The notes beneath the pieces are model-generated. The model was not told the DNA's origin. It ran no database searches and saw only the letters and a program-made list of their open reading frames with translations. DNA of 64,000 nt, taken from NCBI RefSeq assembly GCF_018130765.1, contig NZ_JAFCJZ010000008.1, positions 186,001 through 250,000 on the forward strand, written 5' to 3'. Both the position numbers and the translations under genes were made by a program. This document shows positions 34,211 through 43,734 of the stretch, in pieces; positions within the stretch are counted from its first letter, which is position 1; each line of letters starts with the position of its first letter. Origin of the DNA: Bradyrhizobium iriomotense. Its GTDB lineage: Bacteria > Pseudomonadota > Alphaproteobacteria > Rhizobiales > Xanthobacteraceae.

Positions 34211-34473
34211 TTCGCTTCCCCCACCGATGACTGTTTTCGATCGTTGGGGAATTGGAACGGAGCGGGCTTTTTCCGTCTGTTCGAAAAGCGACAAACGGAT
34301 CTCTTTTGCTCGCAAGTGTGGGAATTGGGATACAGGCGCGCGCATCACGAGCGTCCCTGTCGGCGCCGCGCGGATCGCGGTCACAGTCGATCCCAGGCCC
34401 GCACAGGAAGGATAGAGAGCATCTGCGGCGACAGACCCCTCACCCAAGTGAGCCCGTGTCTACCGGCGTCGCC

Positions 34474-34498
34474 GCCCTCTCCCACAAGGGGAGAGGGC
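34474..34498. repeat. Palindromic intergenic repeat, CTCTCCC type
   Basis: GCCCTCTCCC, ACAA, GGGGAGAGGGC. The same palindrome core occurs in copies at 42637-42785 and, with a variant loop, at 50533-50672. All are intergenic, as in REP/RIME-type elements of rhizobia. Confidence 0.6.
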
Positions 34499-34576
34499 GC
34501 AGCAACGGGCGACGCGCCTCTCATCGAGCGGCCGTGCAGCCGGCGTCAACGACTTACGCAGGCAGCTCCACTCCAC

Positions 34577-34637
34577 CACGCGTTGTCGAGCACGCTCCTC
34601 ATCCCGTCATCCTGAGGCACGAGCTCGACAACGCGTG
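34577..34637. terminator. 15-bp inverted repeat downstream of the peptide-binding-protein gene
   Basis: CACGCGTTGTCGAGC at 34577-34591 and its exact complement GCTCGACAACGCGTG at 34623-34637, with a 31-base loop containing CATCCCGTCATCCTGAGG. It lies 63 bases past the stop of the minus-strand gene at 34700. It could fold as a terminator or be a mobile palindromic repeat. Confidence 0.45.
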
Positions 34638-34699
34638 ACGGTGTTAGATCTGCATTCAGGCACTAAGGCGCCTCAAACGACGAGCGTGCTCTCGCTCCG

Positions 34700-36193
34700 C
34701 TACTCCCAATACCAGGTCGAGAAATCGTTCTCGAACTGCGGGACTTCCTTCCAGACGCCCTTCAGCTTCTTGTTGGTGACGGTCGGCCATTGCGGCTGGA
34801 ACAGGTAGGCGGAGGCGGCGTCGGTGGCCAGCTTGCGCTGGGCGTCGCCGAGCAGTTTTGCGCGGGCGGCCTCGTCCGGCGTCGAGACGATCTGCTTGTA
34901 GAGCGCGTTGAACGCCTCGTTATTGTAACCGAGATAGTAGTCCGGCTCGGTGATCTTGACGAGGTCGAACGGCTCGACATGGCTGACGATGGTGAGGTCG
35001 AAATTGTGCGGACCAGTGGGCCCGAACACCTGCGACAGCCATTGCGCCCATTCGACGTTCTCGATCTTGGCGACGATGCCGACCTTGGCGAGCTGGGCCG
35101 CGACGATCTCGCCGCCCTGCCGCGCATAGGGCGGCGGCGGCAGCTTCAGCGACAGCTCGAGCGGCGTGGCGACGCCGGCTTCAGCGAGCAGCTTCTTGGC
35201 CTTCTCAGGGTCGTAGGGGTTGACGCCGGTGGTGTCGACATAACCGAGCGATCCCGGCGTGTAGAAGCTGCCGATCGGCGTGCCGAAGCCCTCGACGGCG
35301 CCGTCGATCAATGCCTTGCGGTCGATCGCAGCGAGAATGGCGCGGCGAACACGGACGTCGTCGAGCGGCTTCTTGCGGTGGTTGATCGCGACGATGGTCT
35401 TGGCCCTGGAACCGCCAATCAGCACCGTGAAGCGCGGATCAGACTTGAATTGCGCAACGACGCGGGTCGCGATGCGCGGAAATGCGTCGACATCATTCGA
35501 GAGCAGCGCCGCGGCCTGGGCGGCCGGATCGGAGATGAAGCGGATCGTCACCTTCGAGAGCTTGATCGCCGAGGCGTTGCGATAGTCGGCCCATTTGTTG
35601 AGCGTGATCGAGGAGCCCTTGGCCCAGCCCCCTAGCTGGTAAGGCCCGGTCCCGACCGGCTGCGTGACGTTGGTCGCAGCGCTCTTCGGCTCGACGATCG
35701 AGCCGCTCGCCTGCCCAAGGAGGAACGGCAGGTTCGGCTCGGAATACTTCACCGTGATCATGACGGTGTCTGCGTCAGGCGTCTCGACCTTCTCGAAAGC
35801 CTGGAACAGGCTCTTGTCCTTGTTGGTGCTGGTCGCCGCGGCGTTGCGCTCGAACGAGAACTTCACCGCCGCGGAATCGAAGGGCTCGCCATTGTGGAAT
35901 TTGACGCCCTTGCGCAGCTTGAAGGTGTAGGTCTTCAGATCGGGCGATGCGGTCCAGCTCTCCGCCAGCAGCGGCGAGACCGAGCCGTCCTCGTTGATCT
36001 TCGTCAGTGTCTCGTAGATGTTGTAGAGCGTGACCTCGGCGATTGCGGCCGCCGCCGCGTTGGTCGGATCGAGCCCCGGGGGCTCCAGCGTCATCGCCAT
36101 GACGACGCTGTCCTTCTTGCTCTGCGCCAGCACCGGCAGCGGCGCCGCGGCGAGCGCGGCGGCAAATGCGACGATGGATAGTTTCCTGAACAT
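34700..36193 (-). CDS. Dipeptide/oligopeptide-type ABC periplasmic binding protein
   Basis: 497 residues with a Sec signal (MFRKLSIVAFAAALAAAPLP, cleaved near LAQ-S). Family SBP_bac_5 features are visible: SVVMAMTLEPPGLDPTNAAA, YTFKLRKGVKFHNGEPFDSA, VGTGPYQLGGW and DVRVRRAILAAIDRKALID. It is the last gene of the amidase/ABC unit, 56 bases past the ATPase stop, an unusual place for the binding protein. Ligand likely a peptide, opine or amide. Confidence 0.93.
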   Translation of the reverse strand: MFRKLSIVAFAAALAAAPLPVLAQSKKDSVVMAMTLEPPGLDPTNAAAAAIAEVTLYNIYETLTKINEDGSVSPLLAESWTASPDLKTYTFKLRKGVKFHNGEPFDSAAVKFSFERNAAATSTNKDKSLFQAFEKVETPDADTVMITVKYSEPNLPFLLGQASGSIVEPKSAATNVTQPVGTGPYQLGGWAKGSSITLNKWADYRNASAIKLSKVTIRFISDPAAQAAALLSNDVDAFPRIATRVVAQFKSDPRFTVLIGGSRAKTIVAINHRKKPLDDVRVRRAILAAIDRKALIDGAVEGFGTPIGSFYTPGSLGYVDTTGVNPYDPEKAKKLLAEAGVATPLELSLKLPPPPYARQGGEIVAAQLAKVGIVAKIENVEWAQWLSQVFGPTGPHNFDLTIVSHVEPFDLVKITEPDYYLGYNNEAFNALYKQIVSTPDEAARAKLLGDAQRKLATDAASAYLFQPQWPTVTNKKLKGVWKEVPQFENDFSTWYWE

Positions 36194-36249
36194 CTCGTAA
36201 CTCCCCGGCCTGCTGTTTTCGTAAGCCTACGCCAATCCTGCTCCGGACA

Positions 36250-37254
36250 TTAACCTTCCATGGCGGCTGGCGGCAACGCCATCACGGCCTCCGCCTTGTG
36301 ACAGGCGGCAAGGTGCCCCTCGCCTACCCTGCGTAGCTCAGGCAGGGCCTCGCGGCAATGCTGGTCGGCGAGTGCGCAGCGCGCGACATAAGGACACCCG
36401 CTGGCAGCCGCCGATTGCGAAGCGATCGCCTGGGCTCCGCGCCGGCGCCGGCCGCCCCCCGCTCGCGCCCGCGGCACGGCATCCAGCAGCGCCCGCGTAT
36501 AGGGATGGGCACAATGCTCGAACAACTCTTCGGGGCGCCCCTGCTCGACGATGCGGCCGAGATACATCACCGCGACCTCGTCGCAGAGATAGTCGACGAC
36601 GGCGAGGTCGTGGCTGATCAGGATGTAGCTGAGGCCGAACTGCTCCTGGAGATCCTGCATCAGGTTGAGCACCTGGGCCTGCACGGAGACGTCGAGCGCG
36701 GAGACCGGCTCGTCGGCGACGATCAGCTTCGGCTGGGTGATCAGCGCCCGCGCAATCGCGATGCGCTGACGCTGGCCGCCGGAGAACTCGTGCGGATATT
36801 TGTCCATGTCGGCATCGCGCAGGCCGACCTGGCGCAGCACCGCCGCGACGCGGTCGCGGAAGGTGGTGCGGTCGGCGCCTTCCAGCACGGTGAGCGGCTC
36901 GGCGACGATACGGGCGATGGTCTGGCGCGGATCGAGCGAGCCGTAGGGGTCCTGGAACACCATCTGGAAATCGCGTCGGGCGCGGCGCAGCTCGTCGGGC
37001 GGAATGCGGTTGAGATCGCGGCCGAGCAGCGCGACCTGCCCCGAGGTCGGCCGCTCCAGCGCCATCACGACGCGCGCAAACGTGGACTTTCCGGAGCCGG
37101 ACTCGCCGACGATGCCGAGGCTCTTGCCGGCCTGGACCTGCACGCTGACGCCGTTGAGCGCACGCACCTGTCCGGGCGGACGAAACAGGCTCTCGCGCGG
37201 CAGCGTGTAGCGCTGCTCGAGATCCTTCACATCGAGAAGGGGCGCGGTGCTCAT
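36250..37254 (-). CDS. Dipeptide-type ABC transporter ATP-binding protein (DppF/OppF-like)
   Basis: 334 residues. Walker A GESGSGKST, Q-loop FQDPYGSLDP, signature FSGGQRQR, Walker B LIVADEPVSALD and switch ISHDLAVV are intact. The C-terminal oligopeptide-type domain has the cysteine cluster around GCPYVARCALADQHCREALP, as in the DppD/OppF branch. The ATG overlaps the end of the other ATPase gene, so the two are coupled. Confidence 0.93.
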   Translation of the reverse strand: MSTAPLLDVKDLEQRYTLPRESLFRPPGQVRALNGVSVQVQAGKSLGIVGESGSGKSTFARVVMALERPTSGQVALLGRDLNRIPPDELRRARRDFQMVFQDPYGSLDPRQTIARIVAEPLTVLEGADRTTFRDRVAAVLRQVGLRDADMDKYPHEFSGGQRQRIAIARALITQPKLIVADEPVSALDVSVQAQVLNLMQDLQEQFGLSYILISHDLAVVDYLCDEVAVMYLGRIVEQGRPEELFEHCAHPYTRALLDAVPRARAGGGRRRRGAQAIASQSAAASGCPYVARCALADQHCREALPELRRVGEGHLAACHKAEAVMALPPAAMEG

Positions 37255-38264
37255 GCGGACAGCGCTCCGACATTCGCAGCCATGGAGACGTCAGTCCTGA
37301 TGCAGCGCACGCCGTGTCCGGGGCCGACGTCCACCATCGGCGGCAGCGCGGCGCGGCACGCATCGACCACGAGCGGACATCGCTCGGAGAAGGTGCAGCC
37401 GGCCGGAAGGTCAGCCAGCTCCGGCACCGTGCCCGAGATCGTCTTCAGCCGCGTCCCCTTGCGCGCACCGAGCTTCGGCCGGGCGCGGAACAGGCCCTGC
37501 GTATAGGGATGACCCATGCGGCGGAACACCTCGTCGGTCGGCCCGCTCTCGACGACGGTGCCGCCATACATCACCATCATGCGCTGGACGTTCTCGGCGA
37601 TGACGCCGAGATCGTGCGAGATCAGGATCATCGACATTCCGCGCTCCTCGACGAGATCGGCGATGAGGTCGAGGATCTGGCCCTGGATAGTGACGTCGAG
37701 CGCGGTGGTCGGCTCGTCAGCGATCAAGAGATCCGGCTCGCAGGCGAGCGCCATGGCGATGGTGATGCGCTGGCGTTGGCCGCCGGAGAACTGGTGCGGA
37801 TAGGCATCGACGCGACGCGCCGGATCGGGCAGCCCGACACGGTCGAGCAAGGCAATCGCCTCTTTCCGCGCCTGCGCCACCGAGTATTTCTTGTGACGCC
37901 GCAGCGGCTCGGCGATTTGGTTGCCGATCGTGTGCATCGGATTGAGCGCGGTCATCGGCTCCTGGAAGATCATGCTGATGCGGTTGCCGCGCAGGCGGCA
38001 GTAGTCCGCATCCGGTAAGCCGGCGAGCTCGTTGCCGTCGAGCCTGATGCTGCCGGTGACGACCGCGCTGTCAGGCAACAGGCCCATCAGCGACATCGCG
38101 GTGACCGACTTGCCGCAGCCGGACTCGCCGACCAGCCCGAGCGTCTCGCCGCGCTTGAGTGCGAAGCTGACGCCGCGCACGGCCTGTGCGGGGCCGCGGC
38201 TGGTGTTGAGGCGGACGCCGAGATTGTCGACCTCGATCAGCGGCATGGTGGAGCGCTCAGCCAT
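37251..38264 (-). CDS. Dipeptide-type ABC transporter ATP-binding protein (DppD/OppD-like)
   Basis: 337 residues from an ATG two bases past the upstream permease stop. Walker A GESGCGKS, Q-loop FQEPMTALNP, signature FSGGQRQR, Walker B LLIADEPTTALD and switch ISHDLGV are present, followed by the oligopeptide-type C-terminal Cys motif (AGCTFSERCPLVVDACRAAL). Forms the ATPase pair with the gene at 36250. Confidence 0.93.
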   Translation of the reverse strand: MAERSTMPLIEVDNLGVRLNTSRGPAQAVRGVSFALKRGETLGLVGESGCGKSVTAMSLMGLLPDSAVVTGSIRLDGNELAGLPDADYCRLRGNRISMIFQEPMTALNPMHTIGNQIAEPLRRHKKYSVAQARKEAIALLDRVGLPDPARRVDAYPHQFSGGQRQRITIAMALACEPDLLIADEPTTALDVTIQGQILDLIADLVEERGMSMILISHDLGVIAENVQRMMVMYGGTVVESGPTDEVFRRMGHPYTQGLFRARPKLGARKGTRLKTISGTVPELADLPAGCTFSERCPLVVDACRAALPPMVDVGPGHGVRCIRTDVSMAANVGALSA

Positions 38265-38266
38265 TG

Positions 38267-39160
38267 TCACCGCTCCCGCGCCAGCCGGGGATCGAGCAGG
38301 TCGCGCAATCCGTCGCCGAGGAGATTGAGGCCGAGCACGGCGACGGCGATCGCGGCGCCCGGATAGACCGCGAGCATCGGCGACTGGAACAGCAGCGTCT
38401 GCGCATCGTTCAGCATCCTTCCCCAGGACGGCTGCGGCGGCTGGGTGCCAAGGCCGAGATAGGACAGCGCGGCTTCCGCCAGAATGGCGAGCGCGAACTG
38501 GATGGTGACCTGCACGATCAGGATCGACAGGATGTTGGGCAGCACGTGCTCGATGGTGATGCGGAATTTTCCCTTCCCCGAGGCGCGCGCGGCCAGCACG
38601 AATTCGCGCGCCCAGATCGCATTCGCCGAGCCGCGCGTCAGCCGGGTCAAGGTCGGGATCTGGAAGATGCCGATCGCGATGATCGAGGTCACCATGCCCG
38701 GCCCCACGACCGCGGCCAGCATGATCGCCGAGAGCACGGCCGGAAAGGCGAAAGTGAAGTCGGAGAAGCGCATGATGATCTCTTCGGTCCAGCCGCGCTT
38801 GGCGGACGCAATCAGGCCGAGGCAAACGCCGAAGCTGAGACCGATGCTGACCGCGATGATGCCGACCGCAATCGTGGATCGGGCGCCGGCGAGCAGCAGC
38901 GAGACGATGTCGCGGCCAAAGGAATCGGTGCCGAGCCAGTGCGCGGCCGAGGGCGGCCGGAGTTTTGAGGCGATGTCGATCTCGTAGGGAGACCACGGCG
39001 TCCACACCAGCGACAAGAGCGCCGAGACGAGCACCAGCAGGCTGAGCGAGCCGCCGAGGACAAAACTGCGATGGCGCAGCGCGCGCCCCCAGAAGGTCTT
39101 CGCCGGCAGACGGCGCGTCGCGACGGTCGCATCAATGGAAGTGGTCACGGGCGCGCTCAC
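38267..39160 (-). CDS. Dipeptide-type ABC transporter permease (DppC/OppC-like)
   Basis: 297 residues from a GTG overlapping the previous permease stop. A first membrane segment (FVLGGSLSLLVLVSALLSLV) is followed by the OppC_N-type region with HWLGTDSFGRDIVSLLLAGA, then the permease core with the EAA-like loop around VLAARASGKGKFRITIEHVL-P. Partner to the gene upstream. Confidence 0.92.
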   Translation of the reverse strand: MSAPVTTSIDATVATRRLPAKTFWGRALRHRSFVLGGSLSLLVLVSALLSLVWTPWSPYEIDIASKLRPPSAAHWLGTDSFGRDIVSLLLAGARSTIAVGIIAVSIGLSFGVCLGLIASAKRGWTEEIIMRFSDFTFAFPAVLSAIMLAAVVGPGMVTSIIAIGIFQIPTLTRLTRGSANAIWAREFVLAARASGKGKFRITIEHVLPNILSILIVQVTIQFALAILAEAALSYLGLGTQPPQPSWGRMLNDAQTLLFQSPMLAVYPGAAIAVAVLGLNLLGDGLRDLLDPRLARER

Positions 39161-40107
39161 AGGTCGTGCACCTTGATGCGGGGATCGATGAAGGCATAGA
39201 GCACGTCGACGACGAAATTGACGATCACGACCATGGTCGCCAGCAGCATCACGCAGTTGCGCACCACGATCAGGTCGCGGTTGGCGATCGACTGAAAGAT
39301 CAGCCGGCCGAGGCCCGGCAAATAGAACACGTTCTCGATCACGATGGTGCCGGCGAGCAGATTGGCAAATTGCAGGCCCATCACCGTCATCACGGGGATC
39401 ATGGCGTTGCGCAGCACGTGGCTCCACAGCACCTCGCGCTTGCCCAGCCCCTTGGCGCGCGCGGTGCGGACGAAATCCTCGCGCAGCACTTCGAGCACGG
39501 CCGAGCGCGTGACGCGGGCGAGGATCGCAGCCTGGACCACCGCCAGAGAGACTGCCGGGAGGAGCAGCGACTTGACGCCTGGCCAGACGCCGTCCTCCCA
39601 GCCGGCGAAGCCGCCCGCCGAAAGCCATTGCAGCCGCACCGCGAACAACAGGACCAGCAGGATCGCGAACCAGAAGTTCGGCAGCGCGATGCCCACTTGC
39701 GTCAGCGACATCACGCCGACGTCGCCGAGCTTGTTGTGGTTGGCGGCGGTGTAGATGCCGGCCGAGAGCGCCAGCGTCACCGTGATCGCCATCGACATGA
39801 TCGCGAGCGGGATGGTCAGCACCAGCCGCTCCGCGATCAGGCCCGCGACCGGCGTGCCATAGACATAGGAATTGCCGAGATCGCCAATGAGGAGGCCCTT
39901 GATCCATTGCAGATAGCGAACGGGGAGCGGTTGGTCGAGCCCGAGCTTGGCGGTGAGCGCGCGCACCGCGTCCGGCGAGGCGTCGGCGCCCATCAGCATC
40001 TGCGCGGCATTGCCCGGCAGCGCGTCCAATACCAGGAAAATGATCAGCGATGCGCCGACCAGCGTCGCCAGCAGGGTCAATAGACGTCGGAGGACAAAGA
40101 CGCTCAT
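39157..40107 (-). CDS. Dipeptide-type ABC transporter permease (DppB/OppB-like)
   Basis: 316 residues. MSVFVLRRLLTLLATLVGAS opens the first membrane segment. LDALPGNAAQMLMG and the EAA loop DFVRTARAKGLGKREVLWSH identify the DppB branch. The ATG at 40107 is 84 bases after the amidase stop, so one transcript with the amidase is likely. Confidence 0.92.
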   Translation of the reverse strand: MSVFVLRRLLTLLATLVGASLIIFLVLDALPGNAAQMLMGADASPDAVRALTAKLGLDQPLPVRYLQWIKGLLIGDLGNSYVYGTPVAGLIAERLVLTIPLAIMSMAITVTLALSAGIYTAANHNKLGDVGVMSLTQVGIALPNFWFAILLVLLFAVRLQWLSAGGFAGWEDGVWPGVKSLLLPAVSLAVVQAAILARVTRSAVLEVLREDFVRTARAKGLGKREVLWSHVLRNAMIPVMTVMGLQFANLLAGTIVIENVFYLPGLGRLIFQSIANRDLIVVRNCVMLLATMVVIVNFVVDVLYAFIDPRIKVHDL

Positions 40108-40191
40108 GTGCGCTCGGTTTCGCGGGTCATCCGCGGCACGATCAACATGTCCGGACCGCAGACGCAAGGGCTTTGCTGCTTGCGCATGACG

Positions 40192-41613
40192 TCATTCCGG
40201 CCAGCGGGACAGGAGGCCGCTCGAGGCCTCGAACAGTGCGCTGACGCGCAGCAAGTCCGCATCCCCCCGGAAGCGGCCGACCAGCTGAAGCCCGATCGGC
40301 AGGCCGTCGCGGGCAAAGCCTGCGGGAAGGCTGACGGCGGGATGGCCGGTCATGTTGAACGGCATGGTCCAGGGGAACCAGTTCGGCCGGACGCTGTCGA
40401 AATGCGCCCCGTCGATCTCGATGCTGCCGAACAGGTCCTGCTTGATCGGCAGCGCGGTGCGCGTGAGCGTCGGCATCGCCAGAAAGTGCCCGCGCGCAAG
40501 CAGGGATTGCACGCGGCGGAACAGCGCGGTGCGCGCGAACATCGCCTCCTGGTAGTCGACGCCGCTGACCTCGGTGGCGAGCGCGAGCTGCTTGAGGAAG
40601 GCCTCGCTCAGCTTGTCGCCGTGCTCGGCTGCGAGCTTGGCAAAGCGCGTGCGCCAGACGGTGTGGTTGATGGCGCGCCAGATCGGCTCGATGTCAAAAC
40701 CTTCGCCGGAGAATTCCTCGAGCTCGGCGCCGAGCCCGGCCAGCCGGTCGAGGCTCGCCCTGAAATTGGCGGCGACCTCGGCGGAGACAGGGCGGCCCGG
40801 CGGCGTCAGGCAGTACAAAATCCTCTGCCCGCGCAGATCGCCATGCGGGGCTGCGGTGCCGATGAAGTCGGGCACGGGCAGGCCGATCGACCAGGGATCG
40901 CAAGCGTCCTCGCCCGCCATCGCCTGCATCATCAGCGCGGTGTCGGCGACGGTGCGGGTGGTCGGCGTCACATAGGTCTGGTTGCCGAAGACGTCCTGCG
41001 CCTGGCTGTGCGGGATCACACCGTTGCTCTGCTTCAGGCCCACCACCCCGTTGCAGGCGGCCGGAATTCGCGTCGAGCCGCCGCCGTCGGTCGCGATCGC
41101 CAGCGGCGCGATGCCGCTCGCCACCGCCACCGCGGCGCCGCCGCTGGAGCCGCCGGAGGAGCGGCAGGCATCCCAGGCATTGCGGGTGCGGCCGAACAGC
41201 GGGGAATCCGTCAGGCACTTGCTGCCGAACTCCGGCGTCGTGGTCTTGCCGATCAGGATCGCGCCCTCACTGCGCAGCCGCGCCACCGCGACGGCATCCT
41301 CGTTCGGCACATTGTCCTTGTAGGGAACGGCGCCGAAGGTGGTCTTGACGCCCTTGGTGTTGACGATGTCCTTGACGGTGACGGGGATGCCGTGGAGCAG
41401 GCCGAGCGCCTCGCCCGCCATCACCTTGCGCTCGGCGGCGCGCGCGGCGGCCATCGCCTCGTCGCCGCAGATCGTGATGAAGCAGTTCAATTCGGGCTGG
41501 AGTGCCTCGGCACGGGCGAGCACGGCGCTGACGATTTCGACCGGCGAAATCTTCCCGCCGACGATCAGGCCGCGCAGCTCGGTTGCGGACAGCAGACAGG
41601 GATCGCCGTTCAT
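40192..41613 (-). CDS. Amidase-signature-family amidase
   Basis: 473 residues from the ATG at 41613; an in-frame ATG at 41712 would almost erase the gap to the divergent LysR gene and is less likely. The catalytic Ser-cisSer-Lys triad is present at about Lys81 (IPVTVKD), cis-Ser157 (RSSGGSSGG) and Ser180 (ATDGGGSTRIP). These enzymes hydrolyse amides or carbamoyl groups. Leading a dipeptide-type ABC operon, it probably hydrolyses the imported substrate in the cytoplasm. Local glycine loop DGGGSTR differs slightly from the usual DTGGS, still allowing catalysis. Confidence 0.9.
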   Translation of the reverse strand: MNGDPCLLSATELRGLIVGGKISPVEIVSAVLARAEALQPELNCFITICGDEAMAAARAAERKVMAGEALGLLHGIPVTVKDIVNTKGVKTTFGAVPYKDNVPNEDAVAVARLRSEGAILIGKTTTPEFGSKCLTDSPLFGRTRNAWDACRSSGGSSGGAAVAVASGIAPLAIATDGGGSTRIPAACNGVVGLKQSNGVIPHSQAQDVFGNQTYVTPTTRTVADTALMMQAMAGEDACDPWSIGLPVPDFIGTAAPHGDLRGQRILYCLTPPGRPVSAEVAANFRASLDRLAGLGAELEEFSGEGFDIEPIWRAINHTVWRTRFAKLAAEHGDKLSEAFLKQLALATEVSGVDYQEAMFARTALFRRVQSLLARGHFLAMPTLTRTALPIKQDLFGSIEIDGAHFDSVRPNWFPWTMPFNMTGHPAVSLPAGFARDGLPIGLQLVGRFRGDADLLRVSALFEASSGLLSRWPE

Positions 41614-41634
41614 CGTCACATCACGCTCCGAAAG

Positions 41635-41652
41635 CCCGCCACCGTTGGCGGG
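41635..41652. promoter_or_regulatory. Perfect palindrome in the amidase leader, CCCGCCA-CCGT-TGGCGGG
   Basis: A 7-bp perfect inverted repeat with a 4-base loop lies 22 bases before the amidase ATG and 77 bases before the divergent LysR ATG. It could be an operator for the LysR protein or a leader hairpin controlling the amidase mRNA. Confidence 0.4.
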
Positions 41653-41728
41653 CATTGACAGCGAGAATGACAGTTTTGTTAACTCGCCGTCCAATACGAT
41701 TTTGGTCGCCAACCCATACGTTTTCGGT

Positions 41729-42622
41729 ATGCCAATGGATCTCCGCCGGCTCCGCTATTTCGTCGCCGTCGCCGAAGCCCGCAGCGTCGGCAAGGCCGCC
41801 GAGCGGCTGCGGATGGCGCAGCCGCCGCTGTCGGTGCAGATCCGCAAGCTGGAGGCCGAGGTCGGCGCGCCGCTGTTCCGCCGCGGCACCCGCGGCATGG
41901 ACCTGACCGAGGCCGGCCAGGCGCTGCTGGTGCGCGCGAGCGAGGCGCTGGCGCTGGCCTCCGACGGCATCGAGGCCGCGCGCGCGGTCGCATCCGGCAA
42001 GCGCGGGCGGCTCTCGGTCGGCTACATGTTCGTGCTGGCCAATGCGATCCTGCCGCGGCTGATCCCCGAGCTGCGCCGCTCGGTTCCCGGCGTCGACCTC
42101 GACTTCGCCGAGCTCAGCGCATCGACACGCGAGGCCCGGGTGCTCGATCGCAGCGTCACGGTCGCGCTGTGCATGCCGGCGATCAACCATCCCGAGATCC
42201 AGGTGGCGCGGATCGGTGCGCAGCGCTTCATGCTGGCGATCCCGACCAGCTCGCCGCTCGCGCGCCTCGGCTCCGTGCCGATGGCCCGGTTGCACGGCCG
42301 TCCGCTGATCGCGCTGCCGCATCCGGACCATGGTCCCGCATCGTCCGCCGTGGTCCCCCTGCTGCGCCGTCACCAGGTGGTGATGCCGATCGCGAGCAGG
42401 GTAGAGACGGTGCATTCGGCGATGAGCCTGGTTCTCGCCGGCGAAGGCCTTGCCATCCTGCCGGCCTGCGCGCAGCTCGGCGCGCCGCGCGGCATCGTAT
42501 TTAGGCCGCTGCGCGACGCCACCGACTCCCTCGACATCGCGGTCTGCTGGCGGCGGGATTCACAGAGCCCGCTGATCGGAACCTTCATCAAATGCGCCGA
42601 GAAGGCCGTCGCGCGGATGTGA
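41729..42622 (+). CDS. LysR-family transcriptional regulator, divergent from the amidase operon
   Basis: 297 residues from an ATG reading MPMDLRRLRYFVAVAEARSV. The HTH (VGKAAERLRMAQPPLSVQIR then LEAEVGAPLFRR) and the effector domain with GRLSVGYMFVLANAILPRLI are standard. The C-terminal domain contains SRVETVHSAMSLVLAGEGLA. Divergent from amidase and importer, so the likely controller of that unit. Confidence 0.9.
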   Translation: MPMDLRRLRYFVAVAEARSVGKAAERLRMAQPPLSVQIRKLEAEVGAPLFRRGTRGMDLTEAGQALLVRASEALALASDGIEAARAVASGKRGRLSVGYMFVLANAILPRLIPELRRSVPGVDLDFAELSASTREARVLDRSVTVALCMPAINHPEIQVARIGAQRFMLAIPTSSPLARLGSVPMARLHGRPLIALPHPDHGPASSAVVPLLRRHQVVMPIASRVETVHSAMSLVLAGEGLAILPACAQLGAPRGIVFRPLRDATDSLDIAVCWRRDSQSPLIGTFIKCAEKAVARM

Positions 42623-42636
42623 GACGAGCGAGCCTT

Positions 42637-42785
42637 CCCTCTCCCCTTGTGGGAGAGGGTGGATCAATCGCGCATCGCGCGATTGAGACGGGTGAGGGGT
42701 TTCTCGCGGCAAACGAAGCTCTCGCGCCCGTGGAGACAGACCCCTCATCCGGCGCTTCGCGCCACCTTCTCCCACAAGGGGAGAC
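42637..42785. repeat. Palindromic intergenic repeat with two inverted ends
   Basis: A CCCTCTCCCC-TTGT-GGGAGAGGG hairpin at the left and a second TTCTCCCACAAGGGGAGA copy at the right, with a CGCATCGCGCGATTGAGACG inner hairpin. It lies between the convergent LysR and PfkB genes. Looks like a REP/RIME-type composite repeat. Confidence 0.6.
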
Positions 42786-42795
42786 GGAAGAAAGT

Positions 42796-43731
42796 CTACC
42801 AACTCCAACTAACCTCGTGGCTCCAGGGCGGGTCGGCGCCCGGGCGGGTGCAGGTCAAGCCGGCGCAATTGGCGGCAAACGACAGCACGCGGCGGAGTTC
42901 GTCGGCACTGATGTCCTTGAGTTGCTGCCGGGCGATGCGGCCCTGCTTGTACAACGCGAACAGCAGCGCGGCCTGAAAGCTGTCGCCGGCGCCGATGGTG
43001 TCAGCGACAGCGACCTCTGGTGCGGCGACCTCGATCTGCCCTGCGGCCGGATGCCAGGCGATCGCGCCATTGTTGCCGCGAGTGATGACGACAAGGCTCG
43101 TGCCCTGCCCCAGCAGCGCGCTCGCGCGCTGCTGATACGGCTCCTCGCCGAAGAGATAGGCGAAGTCGACATCCGACATCTTGATGAGATCGGCGCTTCC
43201 CGCGAACTCGGCCATGCGCGCGAGATAGGCCGGCTTGTCCTTGACGAGATTGGGGCGGCAGTTCGGATCGAAGGAGATCGTGGAGGACGCCCGTGCGTCC
43301 GCGATCAGGGCCTTGGTCTCGGCGGCACCGTGGTCGTTGACCAGCGTGGTCGAGCCGACATGGACGGCCTCGACGGTCGGAAACGGAATGGTGCTGCGCC
43401 GGTAGGTCCAGCTCCGCGTCGCGGTCTGGGCATCGTAGAAGGCATAATGCGACTCGCCCGCGACGATGCGAACGAAGGCGAGCGTGGTCTGGTGATCGCT
43501 GCGGGTGGCGAGATCGAGCGCGACATGCGAGGCGGTTGCGTGGTCCGCGATCATCCGTCCGAACAGGTCGGTCGAGATGCCGCCGACAAACCCGGTCGGC
43601 GCGCCCAGCCGCGCCATGCCGATGGCGACGTTGAGGCAGGAGCCGCCGACCGCGGGCATCACCGCCTCGCGCCCCTCCATGTTTCGCGTCGGCACGAAAT
43701 CGATCAGCGCATCGCCGCAGGCAATCAGCAT
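42796..43731 (-). CDS. PfkB-family carbohydrate kinase (fructokinase-like)
   Basis: 311 residues. MLIACGDALIDFVPTRNMEG opens the domain. GGSCLNVAIGMARLGAPTGF is the substrate-binding region and VAVADTIGAGDSFQAALLFA is the C-terminal PfkB signature with the catalytic Asp of GAGDS. Phosphorylates a sugar such as fructose or a related ketose. It ends the polyol operon, downstream of an FGGY kinase, so one locus carries two sugar kinases. Confidence 0.9.
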   Translation of the reverse strand: MLIACGDALIDFVPTRNMEGREAVMPAVGGSCLNVAIGMARLGAPTGFVGGISTDLFGRMIADHATASHVALDLATRSDHQTTLAFVRIVAGESHYAFYDAQTATRSWTYRRSTIPFPTVEAVHVGSTTLVNDHGAAETKALIADARASSTISFDPNCRPNLVKDKPAYLARMAEFAGSADLIKMSDVDFAYLFGEEPYQQRASALLGQGTSLVVITRGNNGAIAWHPAAGQIEVAAPEVAVADTIGAGDSFQAALLFALYKQGRIARQQLKDISADELRRVLSFAANCAGLTCTRPGADPPWSHEVSWSW

Positions 43732-43734
43732 GTC

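Larger units (their letters stand above)
34211..34699. other. Intergenic region with repeat elements
   Basis: No gene recognised. It holds a CTCTCCC-type palindrome (34474-34498) and a separate perfect 15-bp inverted repeat (34577-34637), both listed. Confidence 0.6.
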
